Positions 1 to 9,248 of a stretch of DNA of 38,996 bases are shown here, piece by piece. Position numbers and translations under genes: made by a program. The stretch covers positions 1 through 38,996 of the forward strand of contig CAYSTA010000012.1 of NCBI GenBank assembly GCA_964433845.1. The letters run 5' to 3'. Positions within the stretch are counted from its first letter, which is position 1, and each line of letters starts with the position of its first letter. Below the pieces are notes generated by a model. The model was not told the origin of the DNA and did not search any database. It saw only the letters and a list, made by a program, of their open reading frames with translations. This stretch comes from MAG-121220-bin8 sp964433845 (GTDB lineage Bacteria; Bacteroidota; Bacteroidia; Flavobacteriales; Flavobacteriaceae).

Positions 1-156
1 CCTGAAGGAGACGAAATGATAGCTTATACCAAACTAATTGGGGGAGGTGAGAGTGTCACAATAAGTTTTGAAGCTCCAGAGAAAGGCATTTATAATTTTA
101 TATGTACTTTTCCTGCTCACTACCAATTAATGAGAGGACAATTAATTGTAAAATAA
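1..156 (+). CDS. Azurin/plastocyanin-like cupredoxin, C-terminal end (partial)
   Basis: This is the last 51 codons of a gene that begins before the window, in frame 1 and ending with TAA. The visible part contains CTFPAHYQLMRGQL, the C-terminal copper loop of azurin-type cupredoxins. In it Cys, His and Met are spaced as C-x4-H-x4-M, three of the usual copper ligands; the first His lies upstream, outside the window. Such proteins carry single electrons in the periplasm or at the outer face of the inner membrane. The gene converges on the GH18 gene with only 3 nt between the two stop codons. Family assignment is good; the physiological partner cannot be told from this fragment. Confidence 0.8.
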   Translation, partial: PEGDEMIAYTKLIGGGESVTISFEAPEKGIYNFICTFPAHYQLMRGQLIVK

Positions 157-159
157 TAA

Positions 160-1173
160 TTAATCGTTGCAAAGATTAGTTGTAGTGAATCCCAAATTTG
201 AGTATTCTTTGTGTATTGCTTGAAGAAGTGAATATTCAGTAAATGAATCTTGTCCTAATTCCCAAATCATAATACCATTTACTTCTTTACTCGCTAATTT
301 TACTTTAGATCGAATTGTTGGTCGTCCATTATAGAATTTTGAGCCAACATTATCTATGTCAGCATAAGATGTATTTAATGAAACCATATCAGAAAATCTA
401 AATGCACTTACATTTGATGAATTTGTAAAATCCCAACCATAAAAAGGAACTCCAAGAGTTAGTTTTTTTCCTGAAACGCCAATAGAATTTTTCCAAAAAT
501 TTATAGATTGTTCCGCATGAGAATATGAACTGTGTTGCCCAGAATCAGTAGGTTTCCATGGTCCTTTAAAATCATAGGCCATAATATGGATAAAATCAAA
601 AACCTGTAGAGCGTTGTTTGTTATATTAGTATATTTTGTTGTTCCGGGGAGAGCAGCTGTTATAATTTTTGAATACTTATCTAGTTCAGTATTAAGATTT
701 ATAACAAAATTACTATATCCTGAAGTTACATATTGCCATTCTAGATCTACATCTACTCCGTCTAAGTTGTTAGCAAGAACATATTCTACAATTTTAGTTA
801 CTATAGTAGGTGTATTTTGAGGGTTATCAATTAAATTGGACCAATTATTAGCTTGTTCAGTTGTTAAGGCACCTCCTCCAATAGAAATACAAATTTTAAT
901 ATTTGGATTTTCAGACTTGGCTCTATTTACTACGCTAGTGATATCAGGCATAATAAGATTTCCATTTGAATCAGGGTTTGCAAAAGCAAGGTTTAAATGA
1001 GTTATTTTACAATAATTAATTTGATTATTTAAGTCGAACCTATACGAAGGAAAATATCCTACAACTATAGCATTTGTAGAATTAGGATTATTGTTTTCTT
1101 CTTCAATAATTTCATCTTTGCTACAAGAAAAAATTATAATTGAAAGTAAAAATATAGTTAAATACTTTTTCAA
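160..1173 (-). CDS. GH18 family glycosidase, lipoprotein (chitinase/endo-N-acetylglucosaminidase-like)
   Basis: A 337-aa exported lipoprotein: hydrophobic N-terminus with a lipobox ending at Cys17 (IIFSC), then an acidic linker and a single GH18 (beta/alpha)8 domain from about residue 35. The family signature DGVDVDLE is at 138-145, with Glu145 as the predicted acid/base and Asp143 as the residue that polarises the N-acetyl group. SIGGG near 97-101 and MAYD near 198 are further conserved barrel strands. GH18 enzymes cleave beta-1,4-GlcNAc links in chitin or in the cores of N-glycans. There is no chitin-binding module, and the size fits a single-domain enzyme. Chitin versus glycoprotein glycan cannot be decided here; the nearby fucosidases make a host-glycan or algal-glycan substrate possible. 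Confidence 0.85.
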   Translation of the reverse strand: MKKYLTIFLLSIIIFSCSKDEIIEEENNNPNSTNAIVVGYFPSYRFDLNNQINYCKITHLNLAFANPDSNGNLIMPDITSVVNRAKSENPNIKICISIGGGALTTEQANNWSNLIDNPQNTPTIVTKIVEYVLANNLDGVDVDLEWQYVTSGYSNFVINLNTELDKYSKIITAALPGTTKYTNITNNALQVFDFIHIMAYDFKGPWKPTDSGQHSSYSHAEQSINFWKNSIGVSGKKLTLGVPFYGWDFTNSSNVSAFRFSDMVSLNTSYADIDNVGSKFYNGRPTIRSKVKLASKEVNGIMIWELGQDSFTEYSLLQAIHKEYSNLGFTTTNLCND

Positions 1174-1219
1174 TTATCAGGTTATTTGTTGATGTAATCA
1201 ATCTAATTGATTACGGTTT

Positions 1220-2398
1220 TTATTCTAGTAATCCTTTACTAATGATTTTTTTTCTAATTTCAGTAGTACCGGCTCCAATATCTAATAGCTTACTTGATCT
1301 ATATAAACGATTGATTTCACTTTCCCACATATAACCCATGCCTCCATGAATTTGAACTGCTTCATCCAAAATTTTATTTGTAGTAGATGAAGCAAACATA
1401 ACCGATGCAGAAGTATTCATGTGAATTTTTCCTTTACCTGCTTGTTTTTTTTCAGAAGAATCACATTCCGCCAATACAGAATATATCAATGCTTTCATAG
1501 ATTGGATTGATGTATACATATCTGCTAGTTTAGATTGAACCATCTGAAAGTTAGAAATAGGTTTTCCAAATTGTTCTCTAATTTTAGCATATTCAATAGA
1601 GAGCTCCAAAGCTCTTTCGCTAATTCCTAATGCAATTGGCGCTATCATTGCTCTTTCAAAATCAAGACCATTCATTACAGTAATATGTCCTTGTCCTTCT
1701 TGGCCAATCATGTTTTTTGCTGGAACCTTAAAATTTTCAAAAAATAATTCAGAAGTTTGACTTCCTCTATAGCCCATCTTTTTTAATTTCGAAACAATTT
1801 TAAATCCAGGATTCTTAGTTTCTATGACAAAAGAAGAAATTCCTTTTTTTCTATTATTTATATCAGTTTTTGCGTGAACTAGAATTATATCAGCAATGGA
1901 CCCATTTGTGATATATGTTTTACTGCCATTTAGAATATAGTAATCTCCTTCTTTTTTAGCTGTAGTTCGCATAGATCCCAATGCATCTGAACCTGCTCCT
2001 GGTTCTGTTAAACCTAAAGCACCAACTGAATCTCCTGAACAAAGACCTGGAACAAATTTTTCTCGAATATAATCAGAACCATTCCTGTATATATTATCTA
2101 AACATAAATTATCATGTGCTACCCAACTTAGTGCAACAGCATGATTCCATCTTCCAAATGCTTGACATACTAAACCAGCTTGAATATAGCTCATGCCTGC
2201 ACCTCCATACTTAGGATCAACTGTCAATCCAATTAAACCAGCATCTCCCATTTTTTTAAAAAGATCCTCAGGCCACCATTCTTCATTATCCATTTTTTCA
2301 GCATGCGGATATAATTCTTTTTTAGCAAATTGGTCGGCAGCTTCTAAAATAGCTTTTTGATCTTCATTTAAGCTAAATTGATTTTTTTTTGAATGCAT
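1220..2398 (-). CDS. Acyl-CoA dehydrogenase, isovaleryl-CoA dehydrogenase-like
   Basis: A 392-aa cytoplasmic FAD enzyme of normal family length. GLTEPGAGSD (129-138) and YITNGSIAD (162-170) are the flavin/substrate motifs of acyl-CoA dehydrogenases. The C-terminus has IHGGMGYMWE and IGAGTTEIR. In most family members the catalytic Glu precedes the GT of the last motif, but here that place is Ala. Instead Glu248 in GLDFERA sits where isovaleryl-CoA dehydrogenase has its catalytic base. This points to oxidation of a branched short acyl-CoA, as in leucine breakdown, with electrons going to ETF. No other leucine-pathway gene is nearby, so it looks isolated among glycan genes. Exact substrate is inferred. 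Confidence 0.82.
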   Translation of the reverse strand: MHSKKNQFSLNEDQKAILEAADQFAKKELYPHAEKMDNEEWWPEDLFKKMGDAGLIGLTVDPKYGGAGMSYIQAGLVCQAFGRWNHAVALSWVAHDNLCLDNIYRNGSDYIREKFVPGLCSGDSVGALGLTEPGAGSDALGSMRTTAKKEGDYYILNGSKTYITNGSIADIILVHAKTDINNRKKGISSFVIETKNPGFKIVSKLKKMGYRGSQTSELFFENFKVPAKNMIGQEGQGHITVMNGLDFERAMIAPIALGISERALELSIEYAKIREQFGKPISNFQMVQSKLADMYTSIQSMKALIYSVLAECDSSEKKQAGKGKIHMNTSASVMFASSTTNKILDEAVQIHGGMGYMWESEINRLYRSSKLLDIGAGTTEIRKKIISKGLLE

Positions 2399-2456
2399 AT
2401 TTTGATTTGAGATGTAATAAAATTAATTTTTAAAAACATCTACAAATTTAATAAGT

Positions 2457-3905
2457 TTATTGTAATTCTTTTTCATCTTCTAATACTGCTGTATTGTAAA
2501 TTTCAAATTCTGAGATTTGTGGATTTGCTTTTGATTCTAAAATAGTTAATCTGATATTATTTGTTTCAATGTGAGGGAATGTTAAAATCCTTTTATTTCC
2601 AATTGTAGTACCTCCCTTTATTTTTTTCCATTTCCCGTTATCGTTAATTTCAATTTTAAATGAAACAACTTTTTGTCCTAGAGAAATGTTCTCTCTTATC
2701 AATACAGTATTGAAACTAATTTTAGTATCTAAAGTAAAATCTACACTCCAATTTGACTGGTTTTTATTTGGAGACCAATAAGTTTTATTGTCACCATCAT
2801 TAATATTATTTGAATTGTTCTTTATTATAAAAAATTGATTTGATTTTGACTTTTTGTTTAATATTAAATTGGTTTGAAAATCTTTATCAATTTGATTTTT
2901 TAGTTTAATTAACTGTTTTGCATCATTTTCATGTATTATACCTCTTTTATCTACTGGAATATTTAGTAGTAATGAACTGTTTTTCCCGATGGAACTGTAA
3001 TATATTTCTCTAAGCTTTTTTAAGGATTTAACTTGGTTATCTTGCTCAGGGTGATAATACCAGCCTGGTCTAATTGAAACATCTGTTTCAGTTGGAATCC
3101 AATGTGTTCCGTTTTTTTGTCCATTAGAAAATCTATTATAATCTGGCATTCCGCCATATACACTATCTCTATATATAGTTGACCAACTAGTATCATGGGC
3201 ATATCCTTTTTCATTTCCAACCCAACGAATATCAGGCCCTCCATCACTAAAAATTACAGCGTTTGGCTGTAGTTCTCTGACTAATTTTACAGTATTGGCC
3301 CAATCGTAGTATTTTCTTTTGTCAACTCTTCTTTCTTCATTGCTTCCTCCATAATATCCTGACCCACCATTTGCTCCATCAAACCAAACTTCAAATATTT
3401 CACCATAATTTGTTAATAGTTCTGTAAGTTGGTTTCGGAAATAGGTTATATAACTTTCTTTACCATATTCAGAATGATTTCTGTCCCATGGAGATAGATA
3501 TACTCCAAATTTTAATCCATATTTCTTACAAGCATCTGAAATTTCACGAATAGCATCACCTTTGCCATTCTTCCAAATAGAATTTTTTACTGAGTGTTCA
3601 GTAAATTTTGAAGGCCATAGACAAAATCCATCATGGTGTTTTGCAGTAATAATGATTCCTTTCATTCCAGCTTCCTTACATATTCTAGCCCATTGATTGG
3701 GATCAAATTCTGTTGGATTGAATTGTGAAGGTTTTTCATCCCCAAAACCCCACTCCTTATTTGTAAATGTATTCATGTTAAAATGAACAAAAGCGTAGTA
3801 TTCCATCTTTTGCCATTCTAATTGTCTTTGTGTTGGTTTAGGGCCTTGGTATGTTTCGCAAGACAAGAATACAATGGATATAAAAAAAAATAAAAGTTTC
3901 TTCAT
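2457..3905 (-). CDS. Alpha-L-fucosidase, GH29, lipoprotein with C-terminal F5/8-type binding domain
   Basis: A 482-aa lipoprotein (lipobox FLSC, Cys16). Residues about 27-345 form a GH29 barrel: AFVHFNMNTFTNKEWG, TAKHHDGFCLW (88-98) and EVWFDGANG, in which Asp176 is the expected nucleophile. The form of these motifs resembles the alpha-1,3/1,4-specific group (GH29-B) more than the broad GH29-A group. Residues about 365-475 look like a discoidin/F5-8 (CBM32-like) beta-sandwich, with NINDGDNKTYW near its start. The enzyme would release terminal fucose at the cell surface or in the periplasm. It is divergent from the kinase/PLP fusion gene, with a 101-bp shared upstream region. The second GH29 enzyme of the window is of a different type. 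Confidence 0.88.
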   Translation of the reverse strand: MKKLLFFFISIVFLSCETYQGPKPTQRQLEWQKMEYYAFVHFNMNTFTNKEWGFGDEKPSQFNPTEFDPNQWARICKEAGMKGIIITAKHHDGFCLWPSKFTEHSVKNSIWKNGKGDAIREISDACKKYGLKFGVYLSPWDRNHSEYGKESYITYFRNQLTELLTNYGEIFEVWFDGANGGSGYYGGSNEERRVDKRKYYDWANTVKLVRELQPNAVIFSDGGPDIRWVGNEKGYAHDTSWSTIYRDSVYGGMPDYNRFSNGQKNGTHWIPTETDVSIRPGWYYHPEQDNQVKSLKKLREIYYSSIGKNSSLLLNIPVDKRGIIHENDAKQLIKLKNQIDKDFQTNLILNKKSKSNQFFIIKNNSNNINDGDNKTYWSPNKNQSNWSVDFTLDTKISFNTVLIRENISLGQKVVSFKIEINDNGKWKKIKGGTTIGNKRILTFPHIETNNIRLTILESKANPQISEFEIYNTAVLEDEKELQ

Positions 3906-4006
3906 TTTGTTACATTGAATAATTCAATATTAAATTTAGCAAAAATCAAAAAGGTATTTTATTATTTTTACTTCAATCTTATAAAATTTGTCATATCTTT
4001 TATTAT

Positions 4007-6265
4007 ATGAAAGGAATAATTAAAGAAAATTTTAATCTTGAAATTATTGAAATAAAAAAACTTAATGGTTATGAGAATGAAAACTATTTAATAAGCACAA
4101 AAAATAAAAAATACATATTTAAAAAATATCCTTACTCTCCAGAGTTAGCAACAGTAATTAAAGGAGAGAATGAAGTGCTTTTATTTTTATCAAAAAACAA
4201 CGAAAAATTTCCTAATCCAATCAAAACTATTGATGGTAAATATTTCCAAATTCATGAAATAAATGGACAAAAATTTATATGTAGAATCCTTTCTTTTTTA
4301 GAAGGGGAAATGCTAGGAAGTATAAAAAACACTAAAGAAATGTTTGAGTCTTTAGGGTTATTTCTTGCTAAAATGGATCAAAAATTACAACCATATAATA
4401 ACAATATTATAAAGTCAAGAGTATGGCATTGGGATTTGCAATATTTTCATCTCAACAAAAAATTCATTGATTATATACCTAATGCAAAAGATAGAAGTTT
4501 GGTTAAATACTTTTTTTATCAATTTGAAGAAAATGTAAGTCCATTGATTCCTTCTTTAAGAAAATCTATTATTCACAGTGATGCAAATGAATGGAATTTG
4601 CTTATTCAAAATGGTAAAGTTTCCTCTATAATTGATTTTGGAGATTTGGTATACTCTCCATTAGTTAATGAAATAGCTATTGCAATGACTTATGCATGCT
4701 ATGATAAAGAAAACCCTTTGGATTGGGCTTTAATTATTTTAAAATCATATAATAGTGAAATCCCTATTCTAGAAATTGAAATTAAAATTCTTTATTATTT
4801 GATAGCAGCTAGATTATGTGTTAGTTTATGTAATGGAGCATATTCAAAAAAAATAAACCCAGAAAACAATTATGCTTTTTCTAGTGAAAAACCTGGCTGG
4901 AAAATGCTTTATAAGTGGATAGCTTTAAGTCCAAGGTTTGTTGAAAATACTTTTAGAAAATCTCTTGGTTTCTCTGTTATAAGTGAGAACTCAATTAAAA
5001 ATATTATCGAAAGAAGGAATAAGGTAATGAGTTCTGTTGTTTCTTTGAGTTACAACAAACCTATTTGGTTTGAAAGTGCTGCATTTCAGTATATGTATGA
5101 TATTGATGGGAATACATTTTTAGATGCATATAATAACATACCAATTGTTGGGCATTCTCACCCAAAAATATTCAATGATGCAAAAAAACAAATGTCAAAG
5201 CTCAATACAAATACAAGGTATTTATATGACATTCTTCCAAAATATGCAGAAAAAATACTTTCAAAATTTCCTGATAATTTAAATAAAATATACTTTTTAA
5301 ATTCTGGAAGTGAAGCAAGCGATTTAGCTATTAGGTTAGCCTTTGCCCATACTAAATCAAAGCAAATAATGGTCATAGAGAATGGTTATCATGGTCACAC
5401 TCAAACAGGAATAGATATAAGTGATTATAAATTTAATGCTGAGAATGGACAGGGGAAAAAAGATTATATATTGAAATTGCCTATGCCTAATGTTTACAAT
5501 GGAAAATATACAAATGATGACGGCACAGCTGGAAAAATGTATGCAAATGATGTAATAAAAGAAATGAAAAATTCTGGGTCTTCAATAGCTGGCTTTATTT
5601 GTGAACCTATTTTAGGATGTGCAGGTCAAGTTTGTTTACCAAAAGGATATTTAAAATCAGTATACTCTGCTGTAAGAGATCAAGGTGGTGTGTGTATTAG
5701 TGATGAGGTGCAAACTGGTTTTGGAAGACTAGGTGAAGCATTTTGGGGTTTCCAAATGCATGATGTAGTTCCTGATATTGTGGTAATTGGCAAACCAATG
5801 GCAAATGGCCATCCTATTGGCGCTGTAATTACTACAAATAAAATTGCTGAATCTTTTAATAGTGGAGTTGAGTTTTTTAGCTCATTTGGAGGAAATCCAA
5901 TTTCATGTGCAATAGGATTATCTGTTTTAGAAGTAATAGAGGAAGAAGATTTACAAAAAAATGCTAAAATTGTCGGAGAATATTATATGTCTTTATTAAA
6001 AAAACTTCAAGAAAAACATAAATGTATAGGTGATGTTAGAGGTAGAGGGTTATTTATTGGAATAGAAATAGTTAAGGATAATACTACTTCTCCAAATAAA
6101 GCTTTAGCAAATAAAATAAAAAATGAATTGAGAGAAAATAATATACTTGTTGGAACTGATGGCCCAAATGGAAATGTATTAAAAACTAAACCACCCTTAT
6201 GTTTTAATAAAGTAAATGCTAAAATGGTAGCAACAAAAATTGATGAGATTCTTATTAATAATTAA
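4007..6265 (+). CDS. Fusion protein: APH/choline-kinase-like kinase + class III PLP enzyme (phospho-lyase type)
   Basis: A 752-aa cytoplasmic protein with two enzyme halves. Residues about 15-300 are an aminoglycoside-phosphotransferase-fold kinase with the Brenner motif H190-x-D192-x4-N197 and D210-F-G. Residues about 325-750 are a class III aminotransferase fold: LNSGSEASDLAIRLA (431-445) binds the PLP phosphate, D566-E-V-Q is the pyridine-nitrogen motif, and K596 in GKPMANGHP is the Schiff-base lysine. In animals the same two families are separate proteins. Hydroxylysine kinase acts with 5-phosphohydroxylysine phospho-lyase, and a related lyase acts on phosphoethanolamine. The fusion therefore suggests phosphorylation of an amino-alcohol followed by elimination of phosphate and ammonia to give an aldehyde. 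A true transaminase remains possible. Substrate is unproven. Confidence 0.85.
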   Translation: MKGIIKENFNLEIIEIKKLNGYENENYLISTKNKKYIFKKYPYSPELATVIKGENEVLLFLSKNNEKFPNPIKTIDGKYFQIHEINGQKFICRILSFLEGEMLGSIKNTKEMFESLGLFLAKMDQKLQPYNNNIIKSRVWHWDLQYFHLNKKFIDYIPNAKDRSLVKYFFYQFEENVSPLIPSLRKSIIHSDANEWNLLIQNGKVSSIIDFGDLVYSPLVNEIAIAMTYACYDKENPLDWALIILKSYNSEIPILEIEIKILYYLIAARLCVSLCNGAYSKKINPENNYAFSSEKPGWKMLYKWIALSPRFVENTFRKSLGFSVISENSIKNIIERRNKVMSSVVSLSYNKPIWFESAAFQYMYDIDGNTFLDAYNNIPIVGHSHPKIFNDAKKQMSKLNTNTRYLYDILPKYAEKILSKFPDNLNKIYFLNSGSEASDLAIRLAFAHTKSKQIMVIENGYHGHTQTGIDISDYKFNAENGQGKKDYILKLPMPNVYNGKYTNDDGTAGKMYANDVIKEMKNSGSSIAGFICEPILGCAGQVCLPKGYLKSVYSAVRDQGGVCISDEVQTGFGRLGEAFWGFQMHDVVPDIVVIGKPMANGHPIGAVITTNKIAESFNSGVEFFSSFGGNPISCAIGLSVLEVIEEEDLQKNAKIVGEYYMSLLKKLQEKHKCIGDVRGRGLFIGIEIVKDNTTSPNKALANKIKNELRENNILVGTDGPNGNVLKTKPPLCFNKVNAKMVATKIDEILINN

Positions 6266-6286
6266 GTATTCTTAGCGGAATAAAAA

Positions 6287-6323
6287 CACCTTGTCTATTA
6301 ATGACTTACAATGGGTTTTTTTA
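6287..6323 (+). terminator. Probable terminator of the kinase/PLP fusion gene
   Basis: CACCTTGT at 6287-6294 pairs imperfectly, through a one-base bulge, with ACAATGGG at 6308-6315. A seven-T run and further T-rich sequence follow. It sits 21 nt after the fusion gene's stop. The right arm and loop (TGACTTACAA) match the plus-strand reading of the ssrA terminator hairpin, so this looks like a weaker copy of the same element. Any start for the next gene at 6301 would fall inside this hairpin. Confidence 0.5.
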
Positions 6324-6336
6324 TATTTGGTTTATT

Positions 6337-7710
6337 ATGAAAAAATTAAAGAAAATTATTTATCAATTATTAATTTTTATTCCAATAATAAGTTTCTCTC
6401 AATCAGATTGGATTGAACTTTTTAACGGTAAGAATTTAAATAGCTGGGAGATAAAACAAGGTAAAGCAGATTTTGAAATACTTTCAAATGGAGAAATAAT
6501 GGCTTCTTCAATTTTAAAATCTCCAAGTACTTATTTGGGTACTAAAAAACATTATGATGATTTTATTTTAGAATATGAAATCTATGCTGATGTCGGTTTA
6601 AATTCTGGTGTTCAGTTTAGAAGCTTAGTATCAAAAAAAGGTGAAGTGTTTGGGTATCAATGTGAGCTTGATACTGATGAATTTAGATCTTGGACTGGAG
6701 GTATTTATGATCAATCTAGAAGAGGTCTATTTCTTTATCCACTTACTAGAAATGAAAAAGGAAAAAATGCATTTAAAAATGGGGTTTGGAATAAAATTAG
6801 AATAGAAGCTGTTGGAAATACAATAAGGACATGGGTTAATGGAGTTCAATGTTCTAATCTAATTGATGATACATCAAAAAAAGGTTTTATTGCGTTGCAA
6901 ATTCATTCAATTAATAAGACTGAAGATGAAGGTAAAGTTGTAAAATGGAGAAAATTAAGAATATTAACTTCAAATATTGAGAATAATCGATGGCCTGTTG
7001 AAAGTTATGCAACAGAAATTAATAATATAGATAATTTTCTTTCAGAAGATCAAAAATCAAAAGGATGGAGGTTTTTATGGGATGGAAAAACAACAAAAGG
7101 ATGGAGAGGAGCGAAATCAAAGAGTTTTCCAAAAAATGGCTGGGTAATTAAAGATGGTATTTTGAAAGTTTTATCTAGTGGAGGTTTAGAATCTAGAGGA
7201 GGTGGAGATGTGGTTACGGAAAAAAAGTTCAGCAATTTTGAACTGGAAGTGGATTTTAAAATTACTAAGGGAGCAAATAGTGGAATAAAGTATTTTGTTG
7301 ATACAGATCTAAATAAAGGTGAAGGATCCTCAATTGGTTTAGAATTTCAAATTTTGGATGACAAAAATCATCCAGACGCAAAAAAAGGAGTTTTAGGAAA
7401 TAGAACGGTAGCTTCTTTGTATGACTTAATTACAGCACAGAACCTACAAGAATCTAGAGGTAAAAGGAATGTTCTTCCAAATACATGGCATAGAGCGAGA
7501 ATTATTGTTAATGGTAGTAATGTAGAACATTGGTTAGACAACATAAAAATGTTAGAATTTAATAGGCATTCACAAGTTTTTAAATCTCTAGTAAATTACA
7601 GCAAATATCAAAAGTGGCTAGGGTTTGGACAAGGTGAAACTGGACATATTCTTTTACAAGACCATGGAGATGAGGTTTCTTTTAAAAATATCAAAATCAG
7701 AGAGTTTTGA
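6337..7710 (+). CDS. Exported protein with two DUF1080 (3-keto-disaccharide hydrolase, PF06439) domains
   Basis: I place the start at ATG 6337, giving 457 aa with a clean signal peptide (MKKLKKIIYQ, then LLIFIPIISFSQS). The in-frame ATG at 6301 would add 12 residues and lies in the terminator of the previous gene. Two beta-jelly-roll units follow, about 24-205 and 240-455. Each opens with the family pattern W-x3-F-x-G-K/D-x2-x2-W (DWIELFNGKNLNSW; FLWDGKTTKGW) and has an N/A-SG-hydrophobic strand (LNSGVQFRS; ANSGIKYFV). DUF1080 proteins include 3-keto-glycoside hydrolases/lyases that act on sugars first oxidised at C3. Two copies in tandem are a fairly common form in Bacteroidota and Planctomycetes. 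The exported Gfo/Idh/MocA enzyme downstream could supply an oxidised substrate; that link is inference. Confidence 0.8.
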   Translation: MKKLKKIIYQLLIFIPIISFSQSDWIELFNGKNLNSWEIKQGKADFEILSNGEIMASSILKSPSTYLGTKKHYDDFILEYEIYADVGLNSGVQFRSLVSKKGEVFGYQCELDTDEFRSWTGGIYDQSRRGLFLYPLTRNEKGKNAFKNGVWNKIRIEAVGNTIRTWVNGVQCSNLIDDTSKKGFIALQIHSINKTEDEGKVVKWRKLRILTSNIENNRWPVESYATEINNIDNFLSEDQKSKGWRFLWDGKTTKGWRGAKSKSFPKNGWVIKDGILKVLSSGGLESRGGGDVVTEKKFSNFELEVDFKITKGANSGIKYFVDTDLNKGEGSSIGLEFQILDDKNHPDAKKGVLGNRTVASLYDLITAQNLQESRGKRNVLPNTWHRARIIVNGSNVEHWLDNIKMLEFNRHSQVFKSLVNYSKYQKWLGFGQGETGHILLQDHGDEVSFKNIKIREF

Positions 7711-7758
7711 TAACTGCATAATTAAACAAAAAATAATAGAATAAAATTTTTGAAAAAT

Positions 7759-9108
7759 TTAATTTAACTCAATTGCTCCTGATTTTTTATTAAATAATTT
7801 AATTGGACTATCTAAAACTACTGCAATTACTGTATAATATGGATCTAATGTTTCTTCAGGGATTTCTAAATATGATATGCCGGGATATTTATTCCAATAT
7901 ACCTTACACAATAATTGTTTATTAAGTACAGTTCCATTACCAACAACATAAGCTCTATTTATTTTGTTTGAAATTCCTTTTAATACAATTTGATTGTCTT
8001 TAGGAATATCTCTTACAAATAAAAACAAAGTCTTATTATCTTTACTTAAAGTAGATGGTCCATAAAAATGGTCATAAGGAATACCCTTTTTAGTTGAATA
8101 AATAGCAGAACTATGTTTTTTATTCCATTTGCCTAATTCCTTTAAAATTGATTTTTGCTTATCTGGAATACTTCCATCAGATTTGGGACTGATATTCAGT
8201 AAAAGATTTCCACCTTTACTTATTGTATCAACAAAAAGATCTATTATCTGTAAAGGAGTTTTATAATTATTATCATTTTGTTGATATCCCCAGGAATCAT
8301 TGATTGTCATACAAAGTTCCCAATACTTACTTGATGGTCTATAAATTGGAATTCCAATTTCAGGAGTTTCATAATCTCCAAATTCATTCAATCTTGAATT
8401 AAAAATAACGTTGGGGAAGTCTTTTTGAAGTTCTTTTTTTAACTCTTTACTTTTCCAATCAATTGCATTATGTTCCCAGTCTCCATCAAACCACCATAAG
8501 TCGGGTTTATATCTTTTTTTTAACTCATTTAGTTGATTATCTCTATAATTTAAGAACTTTTGCCATCTCTTCGGGTCTTCTTTAACACTATATCTTTTTA
8601 TTTTATTGGTATGATTTGTATAATCTTTATATGACCAATCTGGCAAGGAATAATACAAACCTAATTTTAATCCTTTAGTTCTTATTTCTTTTACAAATGG
8701 AGTAAGTAAATCTTTTTTAGATTTGCTATTTTTCAAGGAATTTAAATTACCATACTTTGAATTCCAAAGTGCAAATCCATCATGATGTTTGGTTGTTATT
8801 ACAGTGTATTTTGCTCCGCTTTCTTGGATAATATTAGCCCATTCTTTTGGATTATATTTTTTTGCATCGAAACCATCCAATTGTTTCATGTAATCAGAAT
8901 GTGAGATATATCCATTAAAAAAAGACCAAGATTCGCTTATGCCATTAACAGAGTAAATTCCCCAGTGAATAAAAATTCCTAGCTTGGCTTCGTCAAACCA
9001 TTCCATTTTATTTGTTTCAGTAATTTTATTATCATTTGAAATAATTTGTTGACTACTAATTGAAATAGGTATAAGAAACAGTATTAATAAGAAAATTTTA
9101 ATTCTCAT
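7759..9108 (-). CDS. Alpha-L-fucosidase, GH29, periplasmic
   Basis: A 449-aa protein with a standard signal peptide (ends about residue 20, SISSQ) and no lipobox, so probably soluble in the periplasm. GH29 motifs are clear: GIFIHWGIYSVNG (44-56), TTKHHDGFALW (105-115), and LWWFDGDWEH, in which Asp208 is the expected nucleophile. The LWWFDGDW form is typical of the GH29-A type of broad specificity. No binding module follows; the C-terminal 100 residues fit the usual beta-sandwich of the family. It diverges from uxuA across a 140-bp spacer and converges on the DUF1080 gene with 48 bp between. It is likely to act on the same glycan as the first GH29 enzyme but on another linkage. Confidence 0.88.
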   Translation of the reverse strand: MRIKIFLLILFLIPISISSQQIISNDNKITETNKMEWFDEAKLGIFIHWGIYSVNGISESWSFFNGYISHSDYMKQLDGFDAKKYNPKEWANIIQESGAKYTVITTKHHDGFALWNSKYGNLNSLKNSKSKKDLLTPFVKEIRTKGLKLGLYYSLPDWSYKDYTNHTNKIKRYSVKEDPKRWQKFLNYRDNQLNELKKRYKPDLWWFDGDWEHNAIDWKSKELKKELQKDFPNVIFNSRLNEFGDYETPEIGIPIYRPSSKYWELCMTINDSWGYQQNDNNYKTPLQIIDLFVDTISKGGNLLLNISPKSDGSIPDKQKSILKELGKWNKKHSSAIYSTKKGIPYDHFYGPSTLSKDNKTLFLFVRDIPKDNQIVLKGISNKINRAYVVGNGTVLNKQLLCKVYWNKYPGISYLEIPEETLDPYYTVIAVVLDSPIKLFNKKSGAIELN

Positions 9109-9196
9109 CTTTTAAAGATATTAATTAGTATTGGAATTTATTAATATAAATTATTTGTTTAAATATATTATCGATATTTAAAATAATCTATTATGA

Positions 9197-9218
9197 TTTT
9201 TTTTTAGTAAAAAAAAAA
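9197..9218. repeat. Perfect A/T hairpin in the divergent fucosidase/uxuA spacer
   Basis: Nine T (9197-9205), a three-base loop AGT, then ten A (9209-9218). It lies about 30 nt before the uxuA start. It may simply be a homopolymer accident in AT-rich DNA; it could also mark a bent-DNA or hairpin control element. Nothing else recognisable is seen in the 9109-9248 spacer. Confidence 0.35.
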
Positions 9219-9248
9219 TATACATTGATGTAGGTTTAATCAATAATT

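Noticed and set aside
6301..6336. Upstream start for the DUF1080 gene
   Set aside because: It lies within the terminator hairpin of the preceding gene and would bury the signal peptide behind 12 extra residues.
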